Of a stretch of 64,000 bases of DNA, positions 1-11,747 are shown piece by piece. This stretch comes from Gynuella sunshinyii YC6258 (GTDB lineage Bacteria > Pseudomonadota > Gammaproteobacteria > Pseudomonadales > Natronospirillaceae), in assembly GCF_000940805.1 (NCBI RefSeq), contig NZ_CP007142.1, forward strand, positions 5,804,593 through 5,868,592. Direction: 5' to 3'. The notes under the pieces were generated by a model. That model saw only the letters and a program-made list of their open reading frames with translations. It ran no database searches and was not told the DNA's origin. A program made the position numbers and the translations under genes. Each line of letters opens with the position of its first letter. Position 1 is the first letter of the stretch.

Positions 1-1668
<1,668 letters not shown>

Positions 1669-1816
1669 CATATAACCCTAAAACGTCTTATCTTCAGGTT
1701 TATACAGCGCTAACATGATACGTGCCTTGACGCTTGTCTTGACTTTTTTCGAACTCGTCCAGATTGTTAAAGATCATGCCCAATTCGTGTGAACGCTGAC
1801 CCGCTCAACTTGCGTT
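1669..1816 (-). other. 16S-23S internal transcribed spacer without tRNA
   Basis: This 148-nt spacer holds no tRNA: I see no cloverleaf, and it is too short for the usual Ile-Ala pair. It carries a boxA-like antitermination element, TGATCTTTAACA, on the minus strand at 1765-1776. It also carries, at 1781-1800, the 3' half of the 16S processing stem. That half pairs along its whole length, counting G-U pairs, with the 16S leader at 3489-3508, and its core CACACGAATTG is exactly complementary to the leader. RNase III would be expected to cut this stem. Confidence 0.9.
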
Positions 1817-3356
<1,540 letters not shown>

Positions 3357-3488
3357 AAAATCGTCGGTCAATACACCCTAAAGTGCACTAACCCAATTTT
3401 GACTCAGTTCGCTTATCAACAATTACTTATAACGTGTACAAATGAATTGTGAGTTCGCTTACTGATAATTCTCTTATGCGTCTTACCA

Positions 3489-3508
3489 GCCAGCGCCCAC
3501 ACGAATTG
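3489..3508 (-). other. 5' half of the 16S processing stem in the leader
   Basis: On the minus strand this leader segment contains CAATTCGTGTG, exactly complementary to CACACGAATTG in the spacer after 16S (within 1781-1800). The pairing extends to 20 positions when G-U pairs are allowed. This long stem brackets 16S and is the expected RNase III substrate. A boxA-like element, TGATCTTTAAAA on the minus strand, lies next to it at 3519-3530. Confidence 0.8.
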
Positions 3509-3552
3509 CCTGATTAACTTTTAAAGATCATGCCCAACCAAGGGTCTTATCT

Positions 3553-3575
3553 GCTTCGGCGTTTACCCCCGAAGC
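3553..3575 (-). other. hairpin at the start of the rRNA leader
   Basis: The arms GCTTCGG and CCGAAGC form a 7-bp stem just downstream of the gene-proximal promoter start site. No U-tract follows, so it is not a terminator. It may stabilise the 5' end of the precursor or act with boxA. Confidence 0.5.
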
Positions 3576-3584
3576 GAGGCGCGC

Positions 3585-3612
3585 ATTCTACTCTTTCGCA
3601 CCTCCCTGTCAA
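3585..3612 (-). promoter_or_regulatory. rRNA promoter A (gene-proximal)
   Basis: On the minus strand the -35 is TTGACA (3607-3612), the spacer is 16 bp and the -10 is TAGAAT (3585-3590). A GCGCGCC discriminator follows. A 16-bp spacer with a GC-rich discriminator is typical of strong, stringently controlled rRNA P1 promoters. An A-rich stretch directly upstream of the -35 could serve as an UP element. Confidence 0.88.
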
Positions 3613-3716
3613 CCTTTTTTTTGAAGATTTTTTCGTTGAAATTCAATCACTTACCGTCGAATCTCAACTCATCTTCAAGCCGTCTTTTTCTGACGTCTCG
3701 GTGACAAGGAGCGCGC

Positions 3717-3744
3717 ATTTTACTCTTTCGCGCCTCCCTGTCAA
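3717..3744 (-). promoter_or_regulatory. rRNA promoter B (middle)
   Basis: On the minus strand the -35 is TTGACA (3739-3744), the spacer is 16 bp and the -10 is TAAAAT (3717-3722). A GCGCGC discriminator follows. It sits 132 bp upstream of promoter A in the second repeat copy. Confidence 0.87.
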
Positions 3745-3847
3745 CCGTTTTTTTGAAGATTTTTCGTTGAAATTCAATGACTTATCCTTGAATCTCAACC
3801 CATCTTCAAGCCGTCTTTAGGGGACGTCTCGGTGACAAGGGGCGCGA

Positions 3848-3875
3848 ATTCTAAACTCTTTTTGCTCAACGTCAA
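3848..3875 (-). promoter_or_regulatory. rRNA promoter C (distal)
   Basis: On the minus strand the -35 is TTGACG (3870-3875), the spacer is 16 bp and the -10 is TAGAAT (3848-3853). A TCGCGCC discriminator follows. It sits 131 bp upstream of promoter B, and its spacer and upstream sequence have diverged from the two repeats. It lies only about 60 bp beyond the msrQ stop codon. Confidence 0.8.
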
Positions 3876-3931
3876 TTCTTTTTCTCGTAAAACTTAAGAT
3901 TTCATGAAAACGCCATATAACCATAGTACTT

Positions 3932-4585
3932 CTATGAGTTTTTTCTAGCCGTTTGACGCAAAGATTGTTGATTTTTAATACCGGAAAATGCCTTGTTAAA
4001 AAAAAGAACCAGGCGATATCCTAATAAAGCGGAAGCAATAACCAAGTGCAGCAAGGGTTCATTGAACGCTTCCTTCGCTTGCCACCATTCATGAAGGATG
4101 GCCAACAATACCGCCGGATAAACCAACTGGTGCAATTTCTTCCAGCGTTTCCCCAGAAATCTCATCGCCGCTTTATAGGAGGTGGCGGCTAACGCAGCCA
4201 AGATGACTAACGACAACGTTCCAACAATTATGTAAGGCCGTTTGATGATGTCTTCCCATAGAGCAGAGAAATCCCAACCCAAAATAAAGGCGAGATAAGA
4301 AAGCAGGTGAAGAAGTGCATAAGTAAATGCATATAGACCGACCATTCGCCTGAATCGCATCAGATCGTTGATCCTAAAGATCTGCTTGGCAGGAGTTATC
4401 GCCAAACCTAGCAATAACAACCAGATAGCGACAGTTGCCAGATCTTCGAGTATGACCTTTCCCGGATCCGGGCCAAGGCGATTCGGCATACCATTCACTA
4501 ACAACCATATCTGCCAGCATTCTTCTAACAACGGCAACAACAGAGCTATATGTAAAAGCGCCTTAACCCATCGACTTTTAAGCAT
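3932..4585 (-). CDS. msrQ: MsrQ, heme-binding membrane subunit of the MsrPQ methionine sulfoxide reductase
   Basis: MsrQ (YedZ) is an inner-membrane b-type heme protein. It passes electrons from the quinone pool or flavin to periplasmic MsrP, which repairs oxidised methionines in envelope proteins. The 217-residue product is mostly hydrophobic with about six membrane segments, as in the ferric-reductase-like family. Conserved histidines lie in the membrane segments, for example in ALLHLLSYLAF and AILHEWWQ. The start overlaps the msrP stop as TGATG, so translation is probably coupled. It is the last gene of the pssA-msrP-msrQ run and reads into the rRNA promoter region; no U-tract terminator was seen between. 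Confidence 0.92.
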   Translation of the reverse strand: MLKSRWVKALLHIALLLPLLEECWQIWLLVNGMPNRLGPDPGKVILEDLATVAIWLLLLGLAITPAKQIFRINDLMRFRRMVGLYAFTYALLHLLSYLAFILGWDFSALWEDIIKRPYIIVGTLSLVILAALAATSYKAAMRFLGKRWKKLHQLVYPAVLLAILHEWWQAKEAFNEPLLHLVIASALLGYRLVLFFNKAFSGIKNQQSLRQTARKNS

Positions 4586-5553
4586 CAGTAGAATTTTCTC
4601 AGATCCATATCTTTATATAGATAAGCAACCTGTTCCTCATAACCATTAAATTTAAGTGTAGGTATTCGGTTCGGAGTAAACAGGCTGCTCGGTAGACGCC
4701 GTTCAGTCTTCTGACTCCAGCGTGGATGATCAACTTCAGGATTTACGTTGGCATAAAAACCGTACTCGCTGGCCTGCAACATGTTCCAGGTGGTTTTAGG
4801 CATTTCCTTTACCAGACGAATCTTAACTATCGATTTAATGCTCTTAAAACCATACTTCCAGGGAACAACAAGACGAATCGGCGCTCCATTCTGATTAGGT
4901 AAAACCTTGCCATACATACCGACAGCCATAAAAGCCAATGGATTCATGGCTTCATCAATTCTTAACCCTTCCATATAAGGCCAAGGAAAGGATGACGATT
5001 TCTGAGCAGGGAACTGTTTTGGATCAAACAAAGTTTCAAACTGAACAAAGCGGGCGTCAGCTGTTGGCTCAAAACGCTTCAGCAAATCAGCCAAGGAAAA
5101 GCCCAGCCAGGGAACAACCATTGACCATGCCTCGACACATCGGAACCGGTATATTCGTTCCTCCAACTGATTGGGAGCCACCAGATCTTCGAGGTGTAAT
5201 GTCCCTGGCTTACTGACTTCTCCAGAAATCTCTATGGACCAGGGTTCTGTCTTCAGTCGGTCAGCGTATTTGGCAGGATCACTTTTACCAAAACCAAACT
5301 CATAAAAGTTGTTGTACTGCGTGGCATCTTCCCAGGGGGTAACTGATTCATCTGTCGTAATCGTGGTTTTCCACGGCTGAGATATTTTGGTCGTTAACCA
5401 GGACGTGCTGGAGGTGGCGGCCTGTGTCAACGAAGGAATGGCAGACAGCCCTAGTGCCGCGGTACTCGCCGCCAATAGCTGGCGGCGATTGACATATATA
5501 CTTTCAGAAGTAATTTCTGATGAGAGAATATCGTTTGACTTACCAATGATCAT
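4585..5553 (-). CDS. msrP: MsrP, periplasmic molybdopterin methionine sulfoxide reductase catalytic subunit
   Basis: MsrP (YedY) reduces both diastereomers of methionine sulfoxide in periplasmic proteins using a molybdopterin cofactor. A twin-arginine signal is visible (NRRQLLAAS near residues 22-30), followed by a sulfite-oxidase-like fold. The cofactor-ligand cysteine lies in [15 protein letters not shown] at about residue 139. The C-terminal block [17 protein letters not shown] closely matches E. coli. I chose the ATG at 5553 because GGAG lies six bases upstream and the N-terminus then matches E. coli length; an in-frame ATG at 5565 is the alternative. It overlaps msrQ by one base. Confidence 0.95.
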   Translation of the reverse strand: MIIGKSNDILSSEITSESIYVNRRQLLAASTAALGLSAIPSLTQAATSSTSWLTTKISQPWKTTITTDESVTPWEDATQYNNFYEFGFGKSDPAKYADRLKTEPWSIEISGEVSKPGTLHLEDLVAPNQLEERIYRFRCVEAWSMVVPWLGFSLADLLKRFEPTADARFVQFETLFDPKQFPAQKSSSFPWPYMEGLRIDEAMNPLAFMAVGMYGKVLPNQNGAPIRLVVPWKYGFKSIKSIVKIRLVKEMPKTTWNMLQASEYGFYANVNPEVDHPRWSQKTERRLPSSLFTPNRIPTLKFNGYEEQVAYLYKDMDLRKFY

Positions 5554-5604
5554 GTTCAACTCCATTCATGGATACTGATCGATTAGACAGTCATCAGCAG
5601 AACA

Positions 5605-6399
5605 TTACTGCATTTTTTTTCGACGGATTTTCAGCCAACCTTCAAACAAAGGTCCGGACAAGGCATACAAAAACGCCGCTAGCAATAATATCGTTGCCGG
5701 ATCAACTGCCACCAGTGCAAAGATAAATACTAACGCTATCATTGCCACAAAAGGCACACGACGACGATCCCCAAGATCTTTAAAGCTGTAATACCGAATA
5801 TTGGACACCATCAACAAGCCAGCACAGGCGACCAGAACTGCGAATGGTATTGCCAGCACTTCACTCGCGACGCCAGCCTCAGTAAAGGCCCATACCGAAC
5901 CGGCAACCAGGGCCGCAGCTGATGGACTGGCCAATCCTATAAAGTACTTCTTATCAACCCGGCCGATTTGAGTATTGAAGCGTGCCAAACGCAGAGCTGT
6001 TCCAGCCACATATACAAATGAGCAGATCCAACCGATTTTACCCAAACTGTTCAAAGACCATAAAAAAGCAACCAGCGCAGGAGCAAGACCAAAAGCAATA
6101 ACATCGGAAAGTGAGTCGTATTCAGCTCCAAAAGCACTTTGCGTACCTGTCATCCGAGCTACCCGACCATCTAGGGTATCAAAGACCATAGCAACAAAGA
6201 TGGCGACAGACCCGGCCACATAGTGTTCATTGATTGCAGCAATAATAGCGTAAAATCCAGCAAACAGAGCGCTGGTCGTAAATAGGTTGGGTAATAGATA
6301 AATGCCTCGGTGCTTTGGAGGCTCAGTGCTAACAACAGATGTCCCGACAATCTGATCATCGGGTTGAGAAGCTGCAGGTTCCTGATGTTTTACTTCCAC
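5605..6399 (-). CDS. pssA: CDP-diacylglycerol-serine O-phosphatidyltransferase
   Basis: The enzyme joins CDP-diacylglycerol and L-serine to make phosphatidylserine, the precursor of phosphatidylethanolamine, at the inner membrane. The CDP-alcohol phosphotransferase signature is complete: D74, D77-G78, A81-R82, G91, D95 and D99 with the family spacing. Hydrophobic segments fill the rest of the 264 residues. The sequence-preferred start is GTG at 6399. This is the integral membrane type, not the peripheral E. coli PssA type. The gene lies 51 bp before msrP in the same direction and probably shares its transcript. The pssA-msrP-msrQ-rRNA order is also what I recall for P. aeruginosa. Confidence 0.93.
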   Translation of the reverse strand: MEVKHQEPAASQPDDQIVGTSVVSTEPPKHRGIYLLPNLFTTSALFAGFYAIIAAINEHYVAGSVAIFVAMVFDTLDGRVARMTGTQSAFGAEYDSLSDVIAFGLAPALVAFLWSLNSLGKIGWICSFVYVAGTALRLARFNTQIGRVDKKYFIGLASPSAAALVAGSVWAFTEAGVASEVLAIPFAVLVACAGLLMVSNIRYYSFKDLGDRRRVPFVAMIALVFIFALVAVDPATILLLAAFLYALSGPLFEGWLKIRRKKMQ

Positions 6400-6468
6400 G
6401 GCGATACCATTAAATAATAATTTGGACGGGCAGTTTAATACTGAGTGCCTGAGTGTGCCAGCATGGTA

Positions 6469-7371
6469 TCAATTACCAGGGTGTTCAACGGAAGTGGTCT
6501 GGGCGATCTGCCAAAAAGCTTTTACCAGAGGATCCTGCATTCTTCGATGCAAAGTGCATAGCCCTACATCAAAAGGACGCACCTGCGGTTTAACGGGTAT
6601 CACTCTGATCCGCTCCTTCATTGGACTGTTCTCCAACACCAGTTGAGGAACAAGCCCCACACCGAACCCCAAGCCAACCATCCCGACTATTGCTTCATGG
6701 CCAGCCACCTGAGCATATACTCTTGGCTTAACTCCCTGAGATCTCAGCCATTGGTCAAGCCGCTTCCGGGTCAGGCCATACTCGGATATCACCAGGGGCA
6801 ATTGGCGCCAGTTAACGGGTGTTTCATTCAGCATTCTCGAAACAGGGCAGTCTACCGTAGGCCCTATAAATTGCAGGGGGGTCTTCAGTAGTGATAGAAA
6901 TTCCATCTGATTAGGTAGATGGTCCGGCAACGGTGCGACTGCAATATCTATTTCTTGCTCCGCGACTTGCTGCAGAGCCTGCGCCACGTCTCCTGTCTCA
7001 AGAATGACTTCAATATTAGGGAAACTCTTGCGAAATCTGGTCAACAACTCCGGCATAAACGAGTAACTGGCTGTCACCGTGCAATAGATTCTGATCTGCC
7101 CGGCTAGTTCGGTAGGCGCCTGGCGGACGTCATGCTTGAGATCTTCCCAACTGGCCAGAGTATCCTCTGCAAAGCCACGGAAACGTCGTCCGGCCTGAGT
7201 CAGGGCAACACTCCGGTTGTCCCGCTCAAAAAGAGCAACACCCACCTCTTCTTCCAACCTTGAAATACTTCGGCTCAAGGTAGAGGGACTTACATGCAGA
7301 GCTTCGCTGGTCTTGCCAAAATGAAGACTGTGGGCCAGATGAAGGAATTGCCTGAGTGTGCGTAAGTCCAT
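6469..7371 (-). CDS. ilvY: LysR-type regulator IlvY
   Basis: IlvY activates ilvC in enterics when acetolactate or acetohydroxybutyrate binds. The product has an N-terminal winged HTH (about residues 1-60, MDLRTLRQFLHLA then HVSPSTLSRSISRLEEE) and a periplasmic-binding-like effector domain. Stretches such as VSPSTLSR, RDNRSVALTQAG and HEAIVGMVGLGFGVGLVPQ resemble E. coli IlvY throughout. I chose the ATG at 7371, which aligns with E. coli; a TTG at 7380 is possible. No Shine-Dalgarno precedes it, but a small ORF ends ten bases upstream, so translation may be coupled. Unlike in E. coli, it is not directly divergent from ilvC: a patatin gene lies between them. Confidence 0.82.
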   Translation of the reverse strand: MDLRTLRQFLHLAHSLHFGKTSEALHVSPSTLSRSISRLEEEVGVALFERDNRSVALTQAGRRFRGFAEDTLASWEDLKHDVRQAPTELAGQIRIYCTVTASYSFMPELLTRFRKSFPNIEVILETGDVAQALQQVAEQEIDIAVAPLPDHLPNQMEFLSLLKTPLQFIGPTVDCPVSRMLNETPVNWRQLPLVISEYGLTRKRLDQWLRSQGVKPRVYAQVAGHEAIVGMVGLGFGVGLVPQLVLENSPMKERIRVIPVKPQVRPFDVGLCTLHRRMQDPLVKAFWQIAQTTSVEHPGN

Positions 7372-7381
7372 GGAATCCAAA

Positions 7382-7546
7382 CTAAGGAGCTGCGAAAGAG
7401 CACGTTTTAACGCCTTTAAGTGGTATTGGCAACCAATCTCTTCTCCAGCAGAACAACAGGCTGCGCGCTACTGGAACCTCGGCAGCACAAAATACCAGCA
7501 CGATACCTGTAAGTAACAGAACAAACCAAACCTCCAGGATATTCAT
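7382..7546 (-). CDS. small hydrophobic ORF (54 aa) upstream of ilvY
   Basis: No family is recognised. The ORF starts with ATG at 7546 behind AAAGGA, and its predicted protein has one strongly hydrophobic stretch (VWFVLLLTGIVLVFCAA) followed by a cysteine- and arginine-containing tail. Its stop codon lies ten bases before the ilvY start. IlvY itself lacks a ribosome-binding site, which suggests the ORF is translated and hands ribosomes on. It could be a single-pass membrane peptide or merely a coupling leader. It is supported only by the ribosome-binding site, hydrophobicity and spacing. Confidence 0.4.
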   Translation of the reverse strand: MNILEVWFVLLLTGIVLVFCAAEVPVARSLLFCWRRDWLPIPLKGVKTCSFAAP

Positions 7547-7812
7547 CATCAATTCCTTTATTTTTAGTGTCCAAACAATTTTTTAGATAACAACAAAAAC
7601 AGATATCAACCATCAATATGGTTTGTATGCCACACCAATTATCCTACCAGCAGAAATGATAAAATATCTGCTCTCCAGGCCGCCACATAACCTCGTTACC
7701 ATGTAAATCATTTGTTGACTAACAATACTCTAACAACTCTATTGGGAACAGTTTCATATAGCACAATATCAACTATTATTAGGATTATGATAGCCTGAGG
7801 CGCGACGGTATT
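7547..7812. other. intergenic region between the ilvY unit and the patatin gene
   Basis: This is an AT-rich divergent intergenic stretch. I see no convincing gene, terminator or RNA here. It must hold the promoters of the leftward small ORF-ilvY unit and of the rightward patatin gene, but I could not pick clear -35/-10 pairs. Confidence 0.5.
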
Positions 7813-8940
7813 ATGAAACGAGCCCTGATTTTATCCGGTGGAGGTGCCAAAGCGGCGTACCAGATAGGTGTACTGAAAGCCGTAAAGGAAGTCATTGGCA
7901 AATTTACACCGTGTCCGTTTGAAATTGTCTGCGGCACATCTGCAGGTGCCATCAATGCTTTGGGAATAGCAAGCATGGCCGGGAACTTCAATCGTGCAGT
8001 TTCAAGTATGGACTACTTATGGCGTACATTGGAGATTGACCAAGTCGTTAAATCAGGCTGGATTGATACCGGATACAGTCTAGCCAGAATATCTGCATCA
8101 CTGCTCAACCAGGGGCGCGGACAAAAGCGCCCGATATCATTACTTGACAATGCCCCTCTTAGAGAATTTCTGATCAAACATGTCCGCTTCGAAGACATTG
8201 AAAAAGCTATCAACCGAGACAAATTGGAAGCCGTCAGCATTACCGCGATGGGGTATCAGTCAGGCGAGTCTGTCAGTTTTTATCAGGGTAAACCCGATAT
8301 AAAAAGCTGGCGTGGCTGGAATCGGGTTGGCGTTCCCTCGAAGTTGAATATTGATCACCTGATGGCCTCATCGGCAATTCCAACTCTGTTCCCGCCAGTT
8401 CGTATCAATCGAGAATACTTTGGTGACGGAGCCTTACGCCAGACAGCGCCGCTTAGTCCGGCAATACATCTTGGAGCAGAAAAACTGTTTATTATTGGCA
8501 CCAGTGATATCAGAAAGCCCATCCGCCCGCCGGCAACATCTGCCACCCCGTCCATTGCCCAGGTGGTTGGACATATTCTGAACGGAGCATTTGTCGATAA
8601 CCTGCAGGTCGACGTTGCGTCACTACAACAGACCAATGATCTTTTACGCCTCATTCCCAAGCGCCACTGGGACCGATTACCGGAATCGCTAAGAATTATT
8701 GACTATCTACAAATATCCCCCAGCGAATCCATTGACAACATCGCCAGCAAAATGCTCCATTTTTTACCGGATTCCATTAAATTCTTCTTGCGCGTCACCG
8801 GAGGTACCCGCCAGGGTGGAGGAATTTCTGCTGCAGCCTACCTACTATTTAATAGCGAATTCTGCGGTGAACTGATCAAACTCGGTTACAAAGATGGCTG
8901 CGCCCAGGCAGACGACATAAAAGCGTTCTTCGATCAATGA
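7813..8940 (+). CDS. patatin-like phospholipase family protein
   Basis: This is a predicted acyl hydrolase with a Ser-Asp dyad acting on phospholipids or other acyl esters. The oxyanion-hole motif GGGAKAAYQIG lies at residues 9-19. The nucleophile elbow GTSAG has Ser43, and the DGA motif has Asp205. The fold region spans about residues 1-215; the rest to residue 375 is unassigned. There is no signal peptide, so it is probably cytosolic or membrane-peripheral. The start has little Shine-Dalgarno support. The gene stands alone between ilvY and ilvC. Its substrate cannot be told from sequence. Confidence 0.88.
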   Translation: MKRALILSGGGAKAAYQIGVLKAVKEVIGKFTPCPFEIVCGTSAGAINALGIASMAGNFNRAVSSMDYLWRTLEIDQVVKSGWIDTGYSLARISASLLNQGRGQKRPISLLDNAPLREFLIKHVRFEDIEKAINRDKLEAVSITAMGYQSGESVSFYQGKPDIKSWRGWNRVGVPSKLNIDHLMASSAIPTLFPPVRINREYFGDGALRQTAPLSPAIHLGAEKLFIIGTSDIRKPIRPPATSATPSIAQVVGHILNGAFVDNLQVDVASLQQTNDLLRLIPKRHWDRLPESLRIIDYLQISPSESIDNIASKMLHFLPDSIKFFLRVTGGTRQGGGISAAAYLLFNSEFCGELIKLGYKDGCAQADDIKAFFDQ

Positions 8941-9110
8941 CAGGATGCTGCTGGAATATCAAATACTGAACAAGTCCGCTCTATTACTGCCATTTCTGCA
9001 ACACCACATTCGAAAGTATTCATTTTCGCATCTCCATAGCTTCGGTAGAATCGCGCCCAACTGTGGCCCTTCGGTCTCAGATTCATTAAGCAAATGGGTG
9101 AAAAACAATC

Positions 9111-10589
9111 ATGTCTAACTATTTCAACACTCTTAATCTTCGTCAACAGCTGGCACAGCTGGGTGTCTGCCGCTTTATGGACAAATCCGAATTCGCCTCA
9201 GAATGCGATTACCTTAAAGGAAAAAAAGTTGTCATCGTCGGCTGTGGTGCTCAAGGTCTGAACCAAGGTCTCAATATGCGCGATTCCGGTCTGGATGTGT
9301 CTTATGCTCTGCGCAAAGAAGCTATCGCAGAAAAACGTCAGAGCTGGAAAAATGCTACTGATAACGGTTTCACTGTTGGTTCATACGAAGATCTGATTCC
9401 TCAAGCGGACTTGGTCGTTAACCTGACTCCAGATAAACAACACAGTAATGTGGTCGAAACAGTTATGCCTTTGATGAAACAGGGTTCAGCTCTGGGTTAT
9501 TCACATGGTTTCAATATCGTCGAGGTCGGCCAACAGATTCGTTCGGACATTACCGTGGTCATGGTTGCGCCAAAATGCCCTGGCACCGAAGTTCGTGAAG
9601 AATACAAACGAGGCTTCGGAGTTCCTACATTGATTGCTGTACACCCCGAAAATGATCCCAATGAAGATGGCCTTGAAATTGCCAAAGCCTGGGCGGCAGC
9701 AACCGGTGGTCATCGCGCAGGTGTTCTTGAAAGTTCATTCGTTGCCGAGGTCAAATCTGACCTTATGGGCGAACAGACTATTTTATGTGGCATGCTGCAG
9801 GCGGGTTCGTTGCTGTGCTATGACAAAATGGTCGCTGATGGAATCGAAGCCGGATATGCCGGAAAATTGGTGCAATACGGTTGGGAAGTTATTACTGAAG
9901 CACTAAAACTGGGCGGTATTACCAATATGATGGATCGTCTTGATAATCCAGCAAAAATCAAAGCTTTCCAGTTAAGTGAAATGCTTAAAGATCAAATGGA
10001 AACGTTGTTTCAAAAACATCAGGACGACATTATCAGTGGTGAGTTTTCAAGCACAATGATGGCAGACTGGGCCAATAACGATGCCAACCTTCTTAAATGG
10101 CGCGCCGAAACCGGAGAATCTGCATTTGAGAACTATCCGGAGATAGACGTCAAAATCACCGAGCAAGAGTTTTTTGACAAAGGTATCCTTATGGTTGCTA
10201 TGGTTAAGGCTGGTGTTGAGTTGGCTTTCGAAACCATGGTATCCGCTGGAATCATAGAAGAGTCAGCCTACTATGAGTCATTGCATGAGTTGCCATTGAT
10301 TGCCAATACGATCGCCCGCAAACGTCTTTATGAAATGAATGTTGTCATTTCGGATACTGCTGAGTATGGCAACTATTTATTTGCAAACGCTGCCGTTCCA
10401 ATGTTGCGCGATTTTGTTAACGGGCTCAGTACTGAGGTTATTGGTAAAGGCATGAATAACAGCAGTAATGGCGTAGATAACCTGGAGCTTGTACAGGTAA
10501 ATGAAGCAATCCGTAATCATCCTATTGAATGGATAGGTCAGGAATTACGTGGTTACATGACAGATATGAAGAAAATCGTTGAAATTTAG
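9111..10589 (+). CDS. ilvC: ketol-acid reductoisomerase (class II, long form)
   Basis: IlvC isomerises and reduces acetolactate or acetohydroxybutyrate with NADPH, the second common step of valine, leucine and isoleucine synthesis. At 492 residues it is the long class II form with a duplicated C-terminal knotted domain, as in E. coli. The Rossmann motif [14 protein letters not shown] and the start [14 protein letters not shown] match E. coli almost exactly. A TAGAAT box with a GCGCCC discriminator at 9046-9051 could be its -10. A strong terminator follows. It reads opposite to ilvIH, 9 kb away, and is not next to ilvY. Confidence 0.97.
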   Translation: MSNYFNTLNLRQQLAQLGVCRFMDKSEFASECDYLKGKKVVIVGCGAQGLNQGLNMRDSGLDVSYALRKEAIAEKRQSWKNATDNGFTVGSYEDLIPQADLVVNLTPDKQHSNVVETVMPLMKQGSALGYSHGFNIVEVGQQIRSDITVVMVAPKCPGTEVREEYKRGFGVPTLIAVHPENDPNEDGLEIAKAWAAATGGHRAGVLESSFVAEVKSDLMGEQTILCGMLQAGSLLCYDKMVADGIEAGYAGKLVQYGWEVITEALKLGGITNMMDRLDNPAKIKAFQLSEMLKDQMETLFQKHQDDIISGEFSSTMMADWANNDANLLKWRAETGESAFENYPEIDVKITEQEFFDKGILMVAMVKAGVELAFETMVSAGIIEESAYYESLHELPLIANTIARKRLYEMNVVISDTAEYGNYLFANAAVPMLRDFVNGLSTEVIGKGMNNSSNGVDNLELVQVNEAIRNHPIEWIGQELRGYMTDMKKIVEI

Positions 10590-10626
10590 TAAAATTTACT
10601 GAAACAGTATTTCATAATAATTTACC

Positions 10627-10660
10627 AAGCCTGCGTTCAGTTTTACACGCAGGCTTTTTT
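10627..10660 (+). terminator. intrinsic terminator of ilvC
   Basis: Arms AGCCTGCGT (10628-10636) and ACGCAGGCT (10647-10655) form a perfect 9-bp stem. It is followed by a T-run at about 10655-10660. Confidence 0.93.
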
Positions 10661-10958
10661 AACACCCGGCAAAACAGCTGTTTTTCTGAACCAAAACTGA
10701 ATATCGCCAAAAACCTAAACAGTCGTAGATATTTCAATTCCCGCCTCGTATCAATTTAGTCCTATTTTTTCTGATTTATAAATATTTGATAGATGTCTTC
10801 GGCATTTTCAGCTACTTTTTAATACATAGAAAAAAGATAATGTTCACAACTTGTAACCCTGGAAACGAAAATAATTCAAAAAGTCACTGCAATAAGTTGA
10901 TTGCCCGAATTATCAGAGTTAACTTTGGGTTCGCTTATGACCGGAAGGAGAGTGTCAC
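10661..10958. other. AT-rich upstream region of the two-HTH regulator
   Basis: No gene or RNA was recognised here. It separates the ilvC terminator from the next ORF and must contain that ORF's promoter. A short chance frame at 10786-10992 overlaps the regulator start and has no ribosome-binding site. Confidence 0.5.
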
Positions 10959-11747
10959 ATGTATACTCAATACGAAAAAGACTATGAAGTAATAATAGGA
11001 GAGTTCCTGCGATCAACCCGACAGGAACTTGGGTTCACAATTGCCCAGATGCAGAATCTCGTTGATGTTAGTAAAAAAACCTGGATTGAGATGGAGAAAG
11101 GAGAGCGAAACATAAAGCTTCATCTGATTTTCTGGTGGGCATTTTCAATGGGCCTGTCGCCATATCACTACATGGCACAGACCGACTACTCTAAACCACT
11201 CAAACTGAATAAATATAAAAACCTGGATCAGATAAAGTGGTGCCTGCTAATTAATCGACTTGCCAAAAAAGATCTTAAGCAACTTGCACAAATGATACAG
11301 GATGTTACCGGTTACAGTTTTTCTGTTCCCCTGGAAAATATGTATATGACATATGCTCAACGTAACACTATGTATCAATATGTTCACAGTCAGGATTTCT
11401 ATGACAACTCAGGCAGTGTCATTTTGGATCACCTGGAGTCCTCCGGGAAAACTCAGGTAACCCTGGCATCAGAATTGGGGATGAGCGAACGAAATCTCAG
11501 AAGAATCATTTATGGCCTGCACCAGTGCAACAATGTCTATTTCCCGAGATTTTATGAGTTGACCGGCCAACCCCCCTTGAAGTCAATTAAGAATAAAACC
11601 CATTTCAAATTACGAAATCTAATCGAAGAAAGGGTCGATCTTATTGCAGATTTGTTTAAAAACACCAGTAAGAAACAGCTGAACGCTATTTATAAAGATG
11701 CCCAACAACTTGAAAACGATCCCAAATGGATGCAATGGTTTAGTTAA
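10959..11747 (+). CDS. unrecognised protein with two helix-turn-helix regions
   Basis: I recognise no family for the whole protein. The N-terminal part (about residues 10-70) looks like a Cro/C1-type HTH: FLRSTRQELGFTIAQMQNLV, then a WIEMEKGER-like recognition segment. A second HTH-like stretch lies at about residues 155-203 (HLESSGKTQVTLASELGMS and ERNLRRIIYG). The middle is basic and helical. There are no signal peptide or membrane segments. The ATG at 10959 has a strong GGAAGGAG eight bases upstream. The 3' end overlaps the convergent rhomboid gene by four bases. It is probably a DNA-binding regulator; its targets are unknown, and it lies in the less conserved part of the window. Confidence 0.7.
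   Translation: MYTQYEKDYEVIIGEFLRSTRQELGFTIAQMQNLVDVSKKTWIEMEKGERNIKLHLIFWWAFSMGLSPYHYMAQTDYSKPLKLNKYKNLDQIKWCLLINRLAKKDLKQLAQMIQDVTGYSFSVPLENMYMTYAQRNTMYQYVHSQDFYDNSGSVILDHLESSGKTQVTLASELGMSERNLRRIIYGLHQCNNVYFPRFYELTGQPPLKSIKNKTHFKLRNLIEERVDLIADLFKNTSKKQLNAIYKDAQQLENDPKWMQWFS

Larger units (their letters stand above)
3580..3841 (-). repeat. two tandem ~131-bp direct repeats, each with an rRNA promoter
   Basis: Unit 1 (about 3580-3710) and unit 2 (about 3711-3841) are nearly identical. Each holds a -10 box, a GCGC-type discriminator, a -35 box, an A-rich tract upstream of the -35 like an UP element, and a GACGTC motif. The promoters are spaced 132 and 131 bp apart. A third, more diverged promoter lies directly beyond unit 2. 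The array looks like duplication of a single promoter module. A chance open frame at 3530-3820 passes through it and is not a gene. Confidence 0.9.

Noticed and set aside
3530-3820. 96-codon frame through the promoter repeats
   Set aside because: It exists because the repeat happens to stay open; the DNA is explained as tandem rRNA promoters and leader.
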